Positions 42,054 to 53,807 of a DNA stretch of 64,000 bases are shown one piece after another. Both the position numbers and the translations under genes were made by a program. The notes below the pieces were generated by a model. The model did no database searches. It was not told where the DNA came from and worked only from the letters and a program-made list of their open reading frames with translations. The stretch spans positions 682,001 to 746,000 of the forward strand of contig JASFAU010000005.1 of assembly GCA_039704465.1 (NCBI GenBank). Reading direction: 5' to 3'. The stretch's first letter is position 1, and each line of letters opens with the position of its first letter. This DNA comes from Plasmodiophora brassicae (Eukaryota > Endomyxa > Phytomyxea > Plasmodiophorida > Plasmodiophoridae).

Positions 42054-45000
42054 TCATTCGAAGAAAGTTGTTGAAATTAGCGATCCAGGCACCATGTTCG
42101 AACGGCCCAGGACACAGATGAATTCGATATCTACGCTTTCGCGTCGTCGTTTACGAGTCCTCGGATCGCGGATCATGAGATCGAGAACGCTCGGCACAGT
42201 GACGACATTGTTCGGCACTGCCTGTTCTATTGGGAACCATGGGCTGAACAAACTCGGCATGCCAGGAATAATATACCCGGGGAGTTTCTGGACGCAGGCC
42301 GAACCGCCTCGCGAGTCATGTTCTGCATTGCCAACCTCCCACCATCTATGTGCAAACAATTTGTCAGACGCCAAATACTGCAGACGTCGAAACGTATAAG
42401 CTAACCTCACTTGTAGCAGTAGAAGACATCGAGCTGGAATGCTGGTGTGCTGCCAACCGGTAGCGGACACGGAAACTTCAGGCGGGCAAGCCTGTGGATG
42501 GCGCCGAGATATCGCCAACTTTCACCGACCGTCAGAACCAGGTGGTTGTTGGTGTTCGGCTCGCCGTTAGGTTTCGTAATATTTGCCTTCCAGACGCAGT
42601 TGCCTATTGCATCATTATGGTCAGAAACCGTGGAGATCCATACATTTCGTCTTCGCCAATGTACCAAACGTTGCCTCATTGAACACCTCACACGTCGTCG
42701 GAAGCAAACGCGTTCCCGTAATCTTCTCGCAGAAACCGTCAAACGAATGGATATGCTCTTTCATCTCTCTAAAGTCGTCGATACTGCCATTCGTTGCCAG
42801 TTGGAACATTCGGCATACCTTCCGGTAAAGCTGGACGAAGGGCGTTTGCCGGTAATACAACCAGTCGTCCGTCCACAGGTGATGGTGCAAGTGGCACCTG
42901 TCATCGTCAGACAAGGTCATGGTCCTTTCTTTAAACGGGCGAACTCTGGCGAGCTGCAGCAACATGGACCCCGTACGCGGATCCACAGACGAAAGCTTGC
43001 AGTTGGGCAGCAAGGATTCCTTGAAACGGTCGGGGGGAGGAACCTAGTTGAACTGATCAGCACTACGAACCCGCAAACGTATGATCGAACATACGACAGC
43101 TTGACGACAGACGTGCTCAACTGGTAATTCTTAATGATGTTTGCAGAGAACCCAATTGTAGCAGTGACGAAGTCCTTCATCCGAAGCATCCACCGTTCTA
43201 CCGCCAAGGCCCAAACGAATCCTGATATTGGCCCGAACAGTTCGATTATGTCGGGTATATGAATAATTGAGTGCATCTACAGACAGAGGGGTTTCCTTCA
43301 ACACAAACAACAATACCAGCATGCATGTCACCTACAGATATGGTCATGAGCGTTGACGGCGCGACGCGCTCAAGTTTTTCAAACGCCTGGAGCAGCTGGG
43401 TCTTAATTTTCGGTAGCTGATCTTTGATAAGACACTTTGAAAGTAGCCGGTTACAGGCGTCGACGAAAGAGAAATAGGCGAACCAAAACAAGTGACAGTT
43501 TCGCGAACCAGAATTCCTCAACCATTCGTTTGCGACATTGTGGAACATCGCTAAACCAAAATCACTGGTCCACAAGAGCGAGTCGTGCGCCTTCCAGCTT
43601 TGGCGGTGGAGGCAGTTGCCAGGCTTATCACCATTCCTTTTGAAACAATAGGATAACGTGGTGTTAACTAACCTGTTTTGTAATTCTATTCCTGCCACTG
43701 ACCAGTGCACCAGCGGATGGAACGGAGAAGCTCGTCCATCTTAACGGCCAGCGCTGTTCTCCCAGTACGGGAATCCGGCCGATAATCGTCAACGGGGACT
43801 TGCCACGCTGGCGAATTGTCAAACGGCTTGCCAAGAGATTCTTCGATCTAATAAAACTGCATCAGTAATGCTTGAAGTCACACCCTGAACACCTAGGGGC
43901 CAACCTTCTGATCGTAGAGCGGGCGCTTCTTGGACTTGGTCTTTGGACCAGGGTTGATGACCGACCACAGTCGGGGAAGTGTGTTTAAGAGCAAACTATG
44001 CATTATACAGAGTACGAATTGTGTCGCATTCCCGAAATGATACACCAGTCCAGTTGAATACATATCCGGTTCGATGCCCTTTTGCAGGTATTCGGAACAG
44101 TCTTCACTGGCGACATCCTGTCCCATCTGCATGCGCCGCAGTGTGTCCGAATCCGTCTTCGATGGAAAATCTACACACGTACTCCTTATAAGTCAACAGT
44201 CAACATGCATAATGGATCGTGGGCTATACCTGTACTGTTCAAGTACAGCATTTGACGATCGACATATGTGCCTTGGACGTAACAGCGGTTACATGCGTCA
44301 TGTTTGCCACGGAACACGTTCTTCGCATGCTTAGGGAGTTCGACATAGTCGTGGCACTACAGATAATGATTCCACGAGTGAGAAGAAGAGCTGCAGATCG
44401 AAGGATTAGCAGTACGCAACCTGGTGCAGATGAATTAGACGGAAATAACGAATTTCCTCCAAGCTTCCATCCCAATATGGTGTAGAGTACAGAAACCCCA
44501 GATTGAGCTCAAACACGTCAAGGCTATGTCATGTATCAGACCAACAAAGCTGCAGAAGCTGTGCGATCTCAGCTCCTCGTACCATTGAATCGTTTTTCGA
44601 ACAGAAGATGTCCGAGGACCGCGAATTTCAGGCATTAACCCATAAAGCATCATCAGTCCTGAGTTGCATCGCAGGTCCTCTGGTAGGCAGAGGTTGATCG
44701 ACAGCATGGGCGTTCGGGATTTGCTAACCCATTTTGTCACGCGGGCGGCATCGATACCAGTCGACGTTGCGATCGGAATACAACCGTCCCTGAGAAGCAT
44801 AACAAACCCGACAACAATAAGTGGGCGGTACGCACGAGTCAACTCAGTACGTACTGTTTGCATTGTTCTGCGAAGGGAACGAACACGTTGCGAAATATGC
44901 TACCGTCACACCAATCGTCATAGACGTCGCGCGGGTTATCGGCGATATCTTCAAAACGGCTGATCTCTGAATGTATTGCGTCCGCTAAACATTTCGCCCT

Positions 45001-48000
45001 CAGTGTTTGTTGAACCTACGATACAGTCAGCGACCGACAACGACAATTGTTGACTGAATAATGAGGTTACTGTACCTGTATGAGACGCGGTAGGTAATAA
45101 AATGGCTCAGTCTTACCCCTACAACAAGGCGACCTTCCGCCAACTTCTTTCCTGTCCGCCGGAAACACATGACCTTCTGGACAGACCCCTACCACCCTTG
45201 AAGCTGCAAAAAAAAATTTTAGGCTGGCGTCGGCGAAAACACGACGTTGCGCGCGCAAACAAGCGCAAACAAGCGCATACTTGCGCAACGTTGCCTCAAA
45301 ACTGGTACAACTGGTAGCAAAACTGGTACAACTGGTACGCGAAACTGGTACAACTGGTACGCGAAACTGGTACAACTGGTACGCGAAACTGGTACAACTG
45401 GTAGCAAAACTGGTACAACTGGCAGCAAAACTGGTACAACTGGCAGCAAAACAAGTACAACTGATAGCGAAACTAGCTCCTCCTTGGGCGAATGTTCGGT
45501 CGGGCGGTCGTGTTGGGGAAAGCTACAAACGCCTAGACCTCATAAAGAACAAAAGCATATTGTCAATGGGCGCGCGTCGTACGTACCCGCCCTGGCGGTT
45601 TCGGCTGCCGCGCCGTGCTTCGAATCGCATTCGTCGGACGCCCTCGTGACTACCACGGGACTAACAATGGCTAATGTTGTCTGTGTGGTCAGCTGCGGAA
45701 GAGCAGGTCGTCTGTGCCGATGTTGACTCGACGGCGGTGAGTGAGGGACGCTATCGCGTTGCTGGTGCAGACGGTACTGCGATCGATTCCTGATAGGCGC
45801 CCGCAGCCACCTGCGCCAGTACAACCTGGCATGTGTGGATGGGGTGTACAGCAAATCCCCGCTAAGGTCGTTGGGTAGTTCCCCGTCAACCACGCTGTGG
45901 CGACGTATGCTGTGACTCTTTGTCAGGCTCGTTTATACAAGTGTCTGTGTTCGTAAGCGGCCAGGCGCGGGCGTGCGAACGACGTTGACCGCGTGCGCCG
46001 CGCCGAGGTCAGTGACCAGATCGAGGACGAAGAACAACTATTGGGCCTCCAACAAGATATCCCGACGACGATCACGATTAGGACCCATCAGGTACGCGCT
46101 GTGGTAGTCGTTGTCCCCGTCGTCGTGCACTGAACCGTGTCGGTAGAATGAGCGGGATCGTGTCAACCGCGATGAAGCGGTCATGGAGATAGACAACGGG
46201 TTCGACGGCAATCTCCACGAAGGGAACCCGGATGAACGCGACGACGACCGCCGAGAGCCGGGCGACGACGACGATGTTGGAGACGACGAGGAGCTGGACA
46301 CAGCGATAGGCGAGCATGACCCAAGGAAAACGTCGTCGACGAGCAACTGTTCGTACCGGGGTGTCTTGTCCCATGGAACGTACGACTCACGGTGTGCCCA
46401 GGTTGGATGATAACGTTGATAAGGAAGATGAGGTACTGCTCGACGCTAGAAGCTGGAAGACGACGAGAAGGTGGAGGGCCAGTGTCCGGATTAGTTAGAT
46501 ATTGGTGCTGGTCTCGACGATCAGGTCGGCCGAGATGCGCAAGGTGCCGATGCCCAGCAAGCATCTTTCCGATCTTCCCGAACGTGTGCACAACGCCAAA
46601 GCTTCCAATAAGGTGGGTGCTTCGCGTGGTGTGCGGGAGGGGGGCGCAACGTAGGGGCCTGTTAACCACCGTCAGTACTTCGAATATCGCGGTCGACGCT
46701 TACTTGAGTGTGGTGGTGTCCGCTATCGCGATTCTGCAGCTTCACAGACTGTTCGTCAGCAGCCGCGTGACGTCTCGCTGAACTGGAGTTGGTCATTGTG
46801 TGGGATGCGGTAGGTGCCTTGCTGCGTTGGGTCGGTGTGGCGTGTCGCGTCAGACGCCGGTTCAGCGCGCGCGCAGAGCTGCTGACGAACAGCCTGTGAG
46901 GCTGAAGAACGGCGAAACGGACACCAACCTCAGTAAGGAAATTCTATGTTTAATCGTAATGAATAAAAGGTAGGTGTCGCCTGGAGTTGCTGTTATGCGG
47001 CGCCGGATCGTCAGCGATCGCCGGTCGCCCGAGCAGGTGATGGTACGCACTGCGCCGGCTGTGCTCGGTCCACGCAGCGGGCGTATGCACCGCAGCGCTG
47101 GCTTAAAGCAGCAAGTCGACATAGCGGTCTGGTTCGTGCTGGACGTGCTCGACGACGGCCTCGGCGGCGGGGACGGGGACGGCGGCGGCTTGGTTGTCCG
47201 GATCGTCCTGCAGGCCGGGTTCGACGAACGCGATGCAGTGCGGTCCGGCCAGCGATGCGACGCCTGGGCCGACATCGACAACGGCGAACTCATGCATGCA
47301 TGCACTTGGCGACGGTTGCCCGGGTCGCCGTACCCAGCACGTGCATCTACCGGCGCTGTCGGTCAGACAGCCTGAAGGTCGGATCCCGCCAGGTCGGCAT
47401 GATGCAGGGCACCGTCGTCGAATCGGCCGCCTCAGGTTCATGTCTCAGTAAAATGTCGTATTCTTGGAATTGGAGCGCGAGGTAGTCGAAGGCATCGCGG
47501 TAGTCGGCCCGCTCGGGTGCATTAGCCAAATTCGCCAATCGATCAGCGGGTGCAGCAAGCGCATGGGCTCGACGCAACCCCCCAGGTGGAACTGAAACGT
47601 CGGGTAACACCCGACACACCCCTGGCACGGGATCAGGCAGACCAGGTACCGGTTGCAGATCCAGGAGAGGACAGCGTACGCGTGCTTCGAATTCGCCGGC
47701 ACATCGCTCCACGGGATGCGGCTGGGTGTACCGCTGGACCTGCAGCGCCATCAGCTTCCCCTTTGCGCCGTCCCACGTCCGCTGGTGCAGCTTCTGTAGC
47801 AGGGCGCTCTCCCGTCGGCAGCGGCGGCAATCTCGGCACACGTCGACCCGTGCGCTTGCACTCGTCGACCAGCTGCTGGCGCACGCGCTGCGCCGGCGCG
47901 CCGGCCGCCCACAGCTGGTTGCAGCGTGCGAGCACCGGGCACCGGCGCGTCATCTTCACGACGTTGCTGTGTCGATCCGCGAGCGCCCGCTTCGCCGTTA

Positions 48001-50426
48001 ACGGCAGGAACTGCACATTCTCGCCGACGATCGGCAGCGCATCCATCGGAACGGACGCCGCGATTTGCTCGATCTTGAAGAGACGAGTCGCGCGCAGCCG
48101 AACGACGTGCGGCCGCCGGTGGGATGCCGGCTGCGCGCAGCATCAGGACGTTGCCGCGCACGATACATTGCCACCGACGACTTCATCAACGAGTCTATGC
48201 CCACGAGCGACGCTTACGAATGATCCCGAGGAGGCCAGGCCATACTCGGCGCGGGCGCGGACCCAGATGAAGATGAGCAGTCGCTTGCGGGCCAGGAGAA
48301 GTGTGTTGTTGCAAGGGCGCCGGTCCGTCCGATCGCCACTCGCCAGAAGCAGCGACTTGGCCTTCCCCGTCCTGTTCGTGAGCTGGGCACCATTGGCGAA
48401 ATCACGTCGCGTATCACCATTCCCAGGAACTTGGTAACTTGGTCGAAGACGCCAGGTCGGCCTCTTCCGGGATCTCGTCTTCCATGGTTGTGAACGTCGC
48501 GCCGCGGCGCGCCGGGTCCTTCGTCACCTGTGGCTTTCGAGCATTGAATACGAACCGGTGCCGCCGGTCGTAATCCTCGCGGTGATCCAGCATCCGCTGC
48601 GCGACGTCGTCCGACAACGCGTAAAGCGACGTGTCGTCGGCGAACATCTGCGCAGAGATGGGCTGACCGTACAGCGAGGGTGCAACGCGTCCGAAGACGC
48701 GGCACAGCCCGACCGGCAGGTCGTCGATGTGGATGTTGAACAGGAGCAGGGACAACATGGCTCTCTGGAAGACGCCGACCAGCACGTCAATCGCGCTCGA
48801 CAGCTGCCTGTCCAGCATCATCTGGAACGTGCATCCGTCGAACTGCGACTGGACGACAGCGACATTAACGTGAGCGGGGACGCCGCGCGCCAGCAACTTC
48901 TCGTTGGCGAGGGCGCGCTCGGTCGTGTCGTACGCTTTCTGGTTGTCCAGGAGGATCGTCGTGACCGGCTGCTTCAGCCGTCGGTACTTGTCGATCAGCT
49001 CGCTGGCGACCAAGAATCGATATTCAGTACGTACGGGCCGTGGTTCAACCACGTTGACGTCATCGAGAACAACGGCGCAGCACCACGCCAGGCCACGTCG
49101 CCGACCCCCCAACATCGACGCCGGACACCAGCCGAGCTTCGCAGCGAATTTCCGGACGCTCTGCGTCTGACCCCAATACCGGTTTAGCTACCAGTTGTAC
49201 CAGTTTCGCGTACCAGTTGTACCAGTTTTGCTACCAGTTGTACCAGTTTTGCTACCAGTTGTACCAGTTTTGCTACCAGTTGCACCAGTTGCACCAGTTT
49301 TGCTGGTAGTCTGCCGTCGGTCCGCCATGGCATCGAGCGCCGACCGGCGGCCGACAAACCAATGAAACCATGCGCAAACTTGCGCAAACTTGCGCAACGT
49401 TGCGCAACGTTGCGCGCGCAACGCGCCGTACCTTGCGCGCGCAACGTTTTTTTTGTAGCTTCGAGGGTGGTTGCCGGACAGACAGAGAACTCGAGTGCAG
49501 GGCACGAGAGCCCTATACGCGTCAAGGTCGTAATTAACTTTCTGACGGCATCCTTCACTTGAACATCTTCGCTGAGCTTATCAACCTCGCGCTGATACTT
49601 CAAGATCAGCGGTCTGATAATATTGTCGGGATCAGGCAGAGTTTCGAGCTATAAGACGGCAGGAGCTCAGGCATGAACATAGGGAAGAAGAAGCATTACG
49701 CTTCCTTACCGCTTGAATGAATTCGACCACCTGCTCGCGCTTAATTTTCGCGTCCCTATTCAGGAGGCTTTCTAGGAGACTGTCGAATGACCGTGCGGTG
49801 AGAGTTGATCTAGCAAACTCCTCAAGGACTGGCAGCGCTTCGTCCACATTACGGGGGAGCCGTGCATCGAAAGAATGAGAGCTTCGGAGTAAATGACGTT
49901 GTAGGAATTCGATCAGAGCCTATAAGTTGTCTTAAAAGACGACGATGACGCTCAGCAAGCGCTTACCTGTTCATTTTCATCAAGCTGGTCTCCAGGTCGG
50001 TTGCGAGGCCGGGCAGGTATCGCATCATGCAAAGCGTCTGAGGCAGCGAACCCAGAAACGCAGGCAAACGGCGGGATGACTGTTCGGATGACATGGGCGA
50101 TGGTGAATGCAGGAATTCTTCATCCAACGAATTTGTGTGATCATCGTGTACATCTGCAACGGTGAAGACGTCAGATATGCCGGCCTACACCATTAAATAT
50201 GAGAATCTCAACAGAAACTGGTACGCCTACCTGGACAAGCCGGCGGAGAAGACGGTACTGGTATTGACATGGAAGATTCATGGGGTACGACGCCTGATGT
50301 GTCCCTTGGCGGTAGCGCAGCCGGACTCACAGGCAACAGCGGCCGCGGGTCCGGGTCTTCGGGTAACGGCGGCGCCGGATCATCGGGTAGCGGCGAAGCC
50401 TGATCCTCAGGTATGTCGAACTCCAT
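42054..50426 (-). CDS. tnp2-type (Transposase_21-like) CACTA transposase, multi-exon, interrupted
   Basis: Minus-strand gene from the ATG at 50426 to the stop at 42054. Exons seen: 50426-50231 (acidic, Pro-rich), 50153-49967, 49919-49710, 49648 to the insertion at 49475, resuming at 45186 into the zinc region (VCPEGHVFPADRKE...SPCC) and FYYLPRLIQ. Next come exons with DVYDDWCDGSIF, LCLPEDLRCNSGLMMLYGL, KHDACNRCYVQGTYVDRQ, FVLCIMHSLLLNTLPRLW, LFWFAYFSFVDACNRLLS, HIPDIIELFGP...ERWMLRMKDF, and a tail ending FPIEQAVPNNVV. Introns are 40-80 nt with GTAAG/GTACG donors and TATAG/CTGCAG acceptors. The domain order (zinc finger, DIYDG-like, NLP-LR, CxxC, MH-LLLN, H-x-GP-ERW) is that of tnp2 transposases. 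One junction (49967/49919) does not keep frame, and M1 splits exon 4, so this copy cannot make the protein now. Confidence 0.78.
45228..45470. repeat. Left subterminal repeats of M1
   Basis: GCGCAAACAA/TTGCGCAACG motifs, then about eight tandem units of CTGGTACAACTGGTA with GCGAA or GCAAA spacers. Confidence 0.88.
46183..46410 (+). CDS. Acidic ORF in M1
   Basis: An ATG-started frame of 75 codons rich in Asp/Glu/Arg (NPDERDDDRREPGDDDD). It may continue in the next frame to 46498. Such acidic starts occur in some transposases, but no catalytic block follows, so the function is unknown. The surrounding 45500-47300 has only short ORFs. Confidence 0.3.
   Translation: MEIDNGFDGNLHEGNPDERDDDRREPGDDDDVGDDEELDTAIGEHDPRKTSSTSNCSYRGVLSHGTYDSRCAQVG
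47347..49115 (-). pseudogene. Non-LTR retrotransposon (LINE) reverse transcriptase remnant
   Basis: Minus-strand frame 49115-48414 reads a LINE-type RT: TILLDNQKAYDTTERALA, LLLFNIHIDDLPVG, and the active site FADDTSLYALSDD. Downstream, in other frames, lie a KFLGMVI block and a Cys-rich C-terminal segment (QLWAAGAPAQRVRQQLVDECKR; CRDCRRC) to about 47347. The N-terminal endonuclease part is absent, typical of 5' truncation, and there are several frameshifts. It lies within M1, so M1 acquired it or the LINE inserted there. Confidence 0.75.
49185..49440. repeat. Right subterminal repeats of M1
   Basis: Inverted version of 45228-45470: TACCAGTTGTACCAGTT units (49185-49310), a ~60-base spacer, then TTGCGCAAACTTGCGCAACG motifs (49370-49440). 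Confidence 0.88.
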
Positions 50427-50481
50427 ATCCAGCAGCACACTCGTGCGGCACACCGACGCTGCCACGCACCCCGCAAGTCTG

Positions 50482-50725
50482 GTGTCAGCGCCGCCCGCGC
50501 TGATGTAACGTGCACCGCGTCTCACGTCTACGACGTTGCCCGTCACACCCAATATCTTCGCTCTATATCCATCAATATATCTCACTCTGATTTCGTCGTT
50601 TCAGATTAACAGTCGTAACAGCGCTCTGGGCGTCTCGCTCGCGTCCAACGTCATGGCCGATCGCGGCCGAACGGCGGCGAAATCGCGGCACGTGAGCGGG
50701 ATCGTCAAGCGAAAGCAGCGTTGAC
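50482..50725 (+). mobile_element. Copia-like LTR, PBS and gag start fragment
   Basis: TGTCAGCGCC...CGTTTCA (50482-50603) looks like a short LTR with TATA-like TATATCC motifs. It is followed by the family PBS GATTAACAGTCGTA (50604-50617) and an ATG at 50653 that opens only 24 codons. It interrupts the space between the two CACTA genes. Confidence 0.6.
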
Positions 50726-51327
50726 GCCTCTGACAGCTGACCAAACGGCAAATCGATAGGAAGATGATCGGGAAACGCGGACCCGATGTGTCTCCGCATG
50801 GGACGGCGGTTGCGATTCAGGCGTCTCCTTGTCATTTAAGCCCGTTCGGACAACGACAATCGACGATGACTACCGCCGAGATGTGCGACTCTAGCTCTGT
50901 TGCAAGGTACAACGTCGGCGCACCGAGCTGCTCGCCCGACGAACCGGCCAGATTCGAGGCTGCGCAACCTCACGGACCAGAATCGGCCCGCTGCACTCCT
51001 GCAGACGCGGTGGGTCACGGCGTCGCCAGTCTAACAGCCCATAATTTGGTGATGGGATCACTTATAGCGGTTAAAGGTCGTTCATTTCAAGTACGATTAC
51101 TTAATTGTTGGAAGAGATCATGTTGAGCTCACGCTGCGCTGGCGCAGCAGCTGGACCCCGTATCCCGATCCGTTCGGAACCCCGAGCCGATCCACAAATA
51201 TGGGCCCAAACCTCGACCCGGTGCCTCAATTGCCACTGTGCCCAGCGATCGACGTCGATCGAGCAGAATCGTGTGTTCGGACAGTGCTCATTCTGATTCG
51301 CTGGCCCCGAGTCGCGCACCAACGATC
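50726..51327. other. Intergenic part of the CACTA element
   Basis: No convincing gene. It lies upstream of the plus-strand 249-codon gene and probably holds its promoter. A short AT-rich stretch is at 51050-51120. Confidence 0.45.
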
Positions 51328-52308
51328 ATGCCCGGGAGAAGCAAACACAGGCCCCAGGCGCGTCGCGGCATCGCTACGACTTCGTCCGAAGATGACCGTG
51401 ATCGTTCGACCAGACAGACGCAACGTCGGGGCAGTCGCAGGACTCATGCTAGTCCGGATCCAGATGAAACGAGGCGTCGTGAAGCCGAACCAGAGGAATC
51501 GGGGTATCCTGAAGCCGCGCCAGAGGAAACGGGCCAGCCTGAATCCAATCCAGAATGGTACCGTGCACGATGGTTCCAAGCGGCTCCTTCCTAATCGATG
51601 GTCAGGGTTGTTAGTGTGCATCCACACCACATTGCGATGCGTAAGGACGCGACGTTTTACCCGAAGTTCCACAGGAAGGAACCGCTGAACCTGCTTCCGG
51701 CGCTGGTTCCTTACTGCCCAACGAGCGTTCACCGGGGGCGAGAATCGAAAGAAAGGAAAGCGCTCGTCCAGCAGACGAAGCAACTATTCAACGCGTAAGT
51801 TGCCCCAACATGTGCACGCCGACGGTACACCGACGTCTTGTATCTGCAGGGAGTATGCTACGGAGAACGACCTGCTCGCCGGGTCCGATGCATTAAAAAA
51901 CAAACGCATCTATGACGGCGTCGTTGAGTATTTGTGCAAGAACGGCGTCTCGCTTGAGGACGCGCGTTCGTGGCCGTTTGAAGAGACGAAACGAAGTAAG
52001 CCCACGTTTTGAAATGCTACGATAAACTGATATATGACGTGGGTCATCGGATAGTGATCAAAAACTTCTTATTTCAAGCGAAGGATTCTGCTGGACTGAT
52101 TGACAGGAGCCCTGGTGTCGCACCACGGTGCAAGCGGACGAAACGGCAGGTCATTGCCGGCGCTGGAACCAAGTTCGAATGGCTGCGCCGCCTATGGTCG
52201 AAAATGCAGGACATTCCAGACGCGAATCCAGCCCTGCAAGGTGATGAATTTGCAAGACGAGTCGTATCGTCATTGGAACGGATTGGCGGGGGAATGCCCG
52301 ACATGTAG
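51328..52308 (+). CDS. Second CACTA gene, 249 residues, four exons
   Basis: Exons 51328-51557, 51675-51794, 51850-51995 and 52055-52308 total 750 bases, keep frame at all three GT-AG introns (117, 55 and 59 nt; donors GTACCG, GTAAGT, GTAAGC; acceptors CACAG, TGCAG, GATAG) and end in TAG. The protein has a basic N-terminus (RSKHRPQARR, RQTQRRGSRR), a Glu/Pro-rich linker, a basic segment (GRESKERKALVQQTKQLF), and an alpha-helical C-terminal half (CKRTKRQVIAGAGTKFEWLR). No known domain is recognised. Its position beside the right subterminal repeats, mirror-image to the transposase, suggests an accessory DNA-binding role like TNPA, but that is inference. A captured host gene is the alternative. 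Confidence 0.62.
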
Positions 52309-52344
52309 TGTTCCAATAAAGACAATCCAAGTTGACGTAGCCTC

Positions 52345-52883
52345 ATGTGACTGCAATCGGCTGCACAATTAGCTGCAATCGACTGTGGGTTGGCTGCAGA
52401 ATGAGCTGCAGATTAGCTGCAATCGGCTGCAGAATTGGCTGCAACACCGGGGACGATCGGCTGCAGATGAGCTGCATTCGACTGCAGAATTGGCTGCAAA
52501 ACTGGGGGCGATCGGCTGCAGAATCTGTCAAGGACCATGTCGTACCACCGGCACACGGTGACGCTGTGACTGCGCGCGACTGCGTAACGTCCACGGCAGA
52601 GGCTCCGCCACTGACGCCGTTGTCGGTAACGGCTTGGCAAGCCCCTGTTACACAGCGTTACATCGCCACCGTCTCGCGCCGATGTCGGTCGGAATAAATG
52701 ACTTCGTTATCGTCTTCATCAGAATCGGGACAATCGGCTGTCAGTTGGCTACAATCGGCTGCAAGGGTCGCTACAGCCGGCTGCAGATTTGGTTACAGCC
52801 GGCTGCAGATTTGGCTACAGCCGGCTGCAGATTTGGCTACAGCCGGCTGCAGATTTGGCTACAGCCGGCTGCGGATTTGGCTA
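52345..52883. repeat. Right subterminal repeats of the CACTA element
   Basis: Many AATCGGCTGCA/AGCTGCA units (52345-52520), interrupted by a solo LTR, then five tandem 22-bp units (TTGGCTACAGCCGGCTGCAG, 52780-52875). The array resumes at 53811-53883 after the PIF/Harbinger insertion. Confidence 0.85.
52526..52721 (+). repeat. Solo TRIM LTR in the CACTA right end
   Basis: 196 bp, TGTCAAGGACC...CTTCATCA, with a perfect GAATC duplication (52521-52525, 52722-52726). Closest to the first LTR of T3. Confidence 0.9.
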
Positions 52884-52886
52884 TAA

Positions 52887-53807
52887 GAGCATCCCCAACC
52901 CGTAGCTATATCCCTAGCTATAGTCAAAATTTAGCTAGAAAACAGCCCCACCCGGGCTAGCTATCGCTATATTTTTTGACTTGCCTCGCCATTTCGGCAC
53001 GAAATAGCTAGGCAAGCAAATCTCTAGCCACGGAGTTGCGCACATTTTGTCTGACTGGGAGATCGTGGGGACGGCCTCGTGGTTCCTGTTGATCGAGGGA
53101 ACCATGGGCGATATGAGGCGAAGAAAGGTCGTAGAGGCTCGGAGTGGGGCGGAAAGGAAGACATGTCATTGGGGCGTGCCTATGTTGTCATTTCCCATGA
53201 TCCTGGTGTCAGAAACGGGCAGAAATTAAACGAACGTATTAGCTACAAGCGTCAGCACACCCGTACGCGATGATTCGCATGGCTGCGACAACTTTCTGCA
53301 GCGGTACACCTGGAAGCCCGCCGGTGAATGAGTGGTTCTGTGTCTGAAACCATGGATCTTGTCCAAGAACCCCGTCCATGATCTCGCGAACAAAGGTTTC
53401 TACGGAAGCGCCGCCTGAACAGAGATGTTCGTTGTACATCGCACCTGCAGCAAATTATTCGCGGATGTTTCGTTCCGTACCGTATTCAGAGTGTGTTCAG
53501 CATTGGGCCTGCGACAGGGTCTGGACCCACCAGATACGGGTTTCTGCTTCTTCTTGCTCGTGTGGTGTCGCCAGGCTAGCTCGAGAAACTGGATATTCGC
53601 CGCAGAAGCCTCTTTGAACGATGCCAGTGCTGTTATTGAAACGGAATCGAGGATTACATCCGACGACAAGTACAATGGGCAGGAAACGCTGGCACAGTAA
53701 AATAGCTATGGCTATCACCGGATGGGGATTGGGAAAATAGCGATCGCCAAAATTGCCGCAAAACGGGCATTTTATCTATGGCTATGGCTAGCCGGGTGGA
53801 GATGCTC
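52887..53807 (-). mobile_element. PIF/Harbinger derivative (921 bp)
   Basis: Inverted ends GAGCATCCCCAACCCG and GAGCATCTCCACCCGG with a TAA duplication (52884-52886, 53808-53810), the known target of the superfamily. Inside, the minus strand reads the N-terminal part of a Harbinger transposase, so it is an internal deletion product. It is inserted in the GGCTGCA array. Confidence 0.85.
53239..53675 (-). pseudogene. Harbinger transposase N-terminal fragment
   Basis: Frame 53439-53239 reads a PGVPLQKVVAAMRIIAYG block, typical of PIF/Harbinger transposases just before the catalytic core. Frame 53675-53400 upstream supplies an unassigned segment. The DDE core itself is deleted. Confidence 0.7.

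Larger units (their letters stand above)
45187..49475. mobile_element. TIR element M1 (4289 bp) inside the transposase gene
   Basis: About 29-bp inverted termini (left CCCTACCACCCTTGAAGC, right mirrored GGCAACCACCCTCGAAGC, then an A-run) with a perfect 8-bp GGACAGAC duplication (45179-45186, 49476-49483). Removing M1 and one duplication joins the zinc-finger codons FSVCP-EGHVF without loss. Both ends carry long inverted subterminal repeats (GCGCAA and AACTGGTACAACTGGTA units). The TSD length suggests a Mutator-like or hAT-like relative. No DDE transposase is recognised inside. Confidence 0.82.

Noticed and set aside
45303..45470. Regular repeats that could be mistaken for a CRISPR array
   Set aside because: The spacers are 4-6 bases and not unique, and a mirrored copy lies at the other end of M1. 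These are subterminal transposon repeats in a eukaryotic genome.
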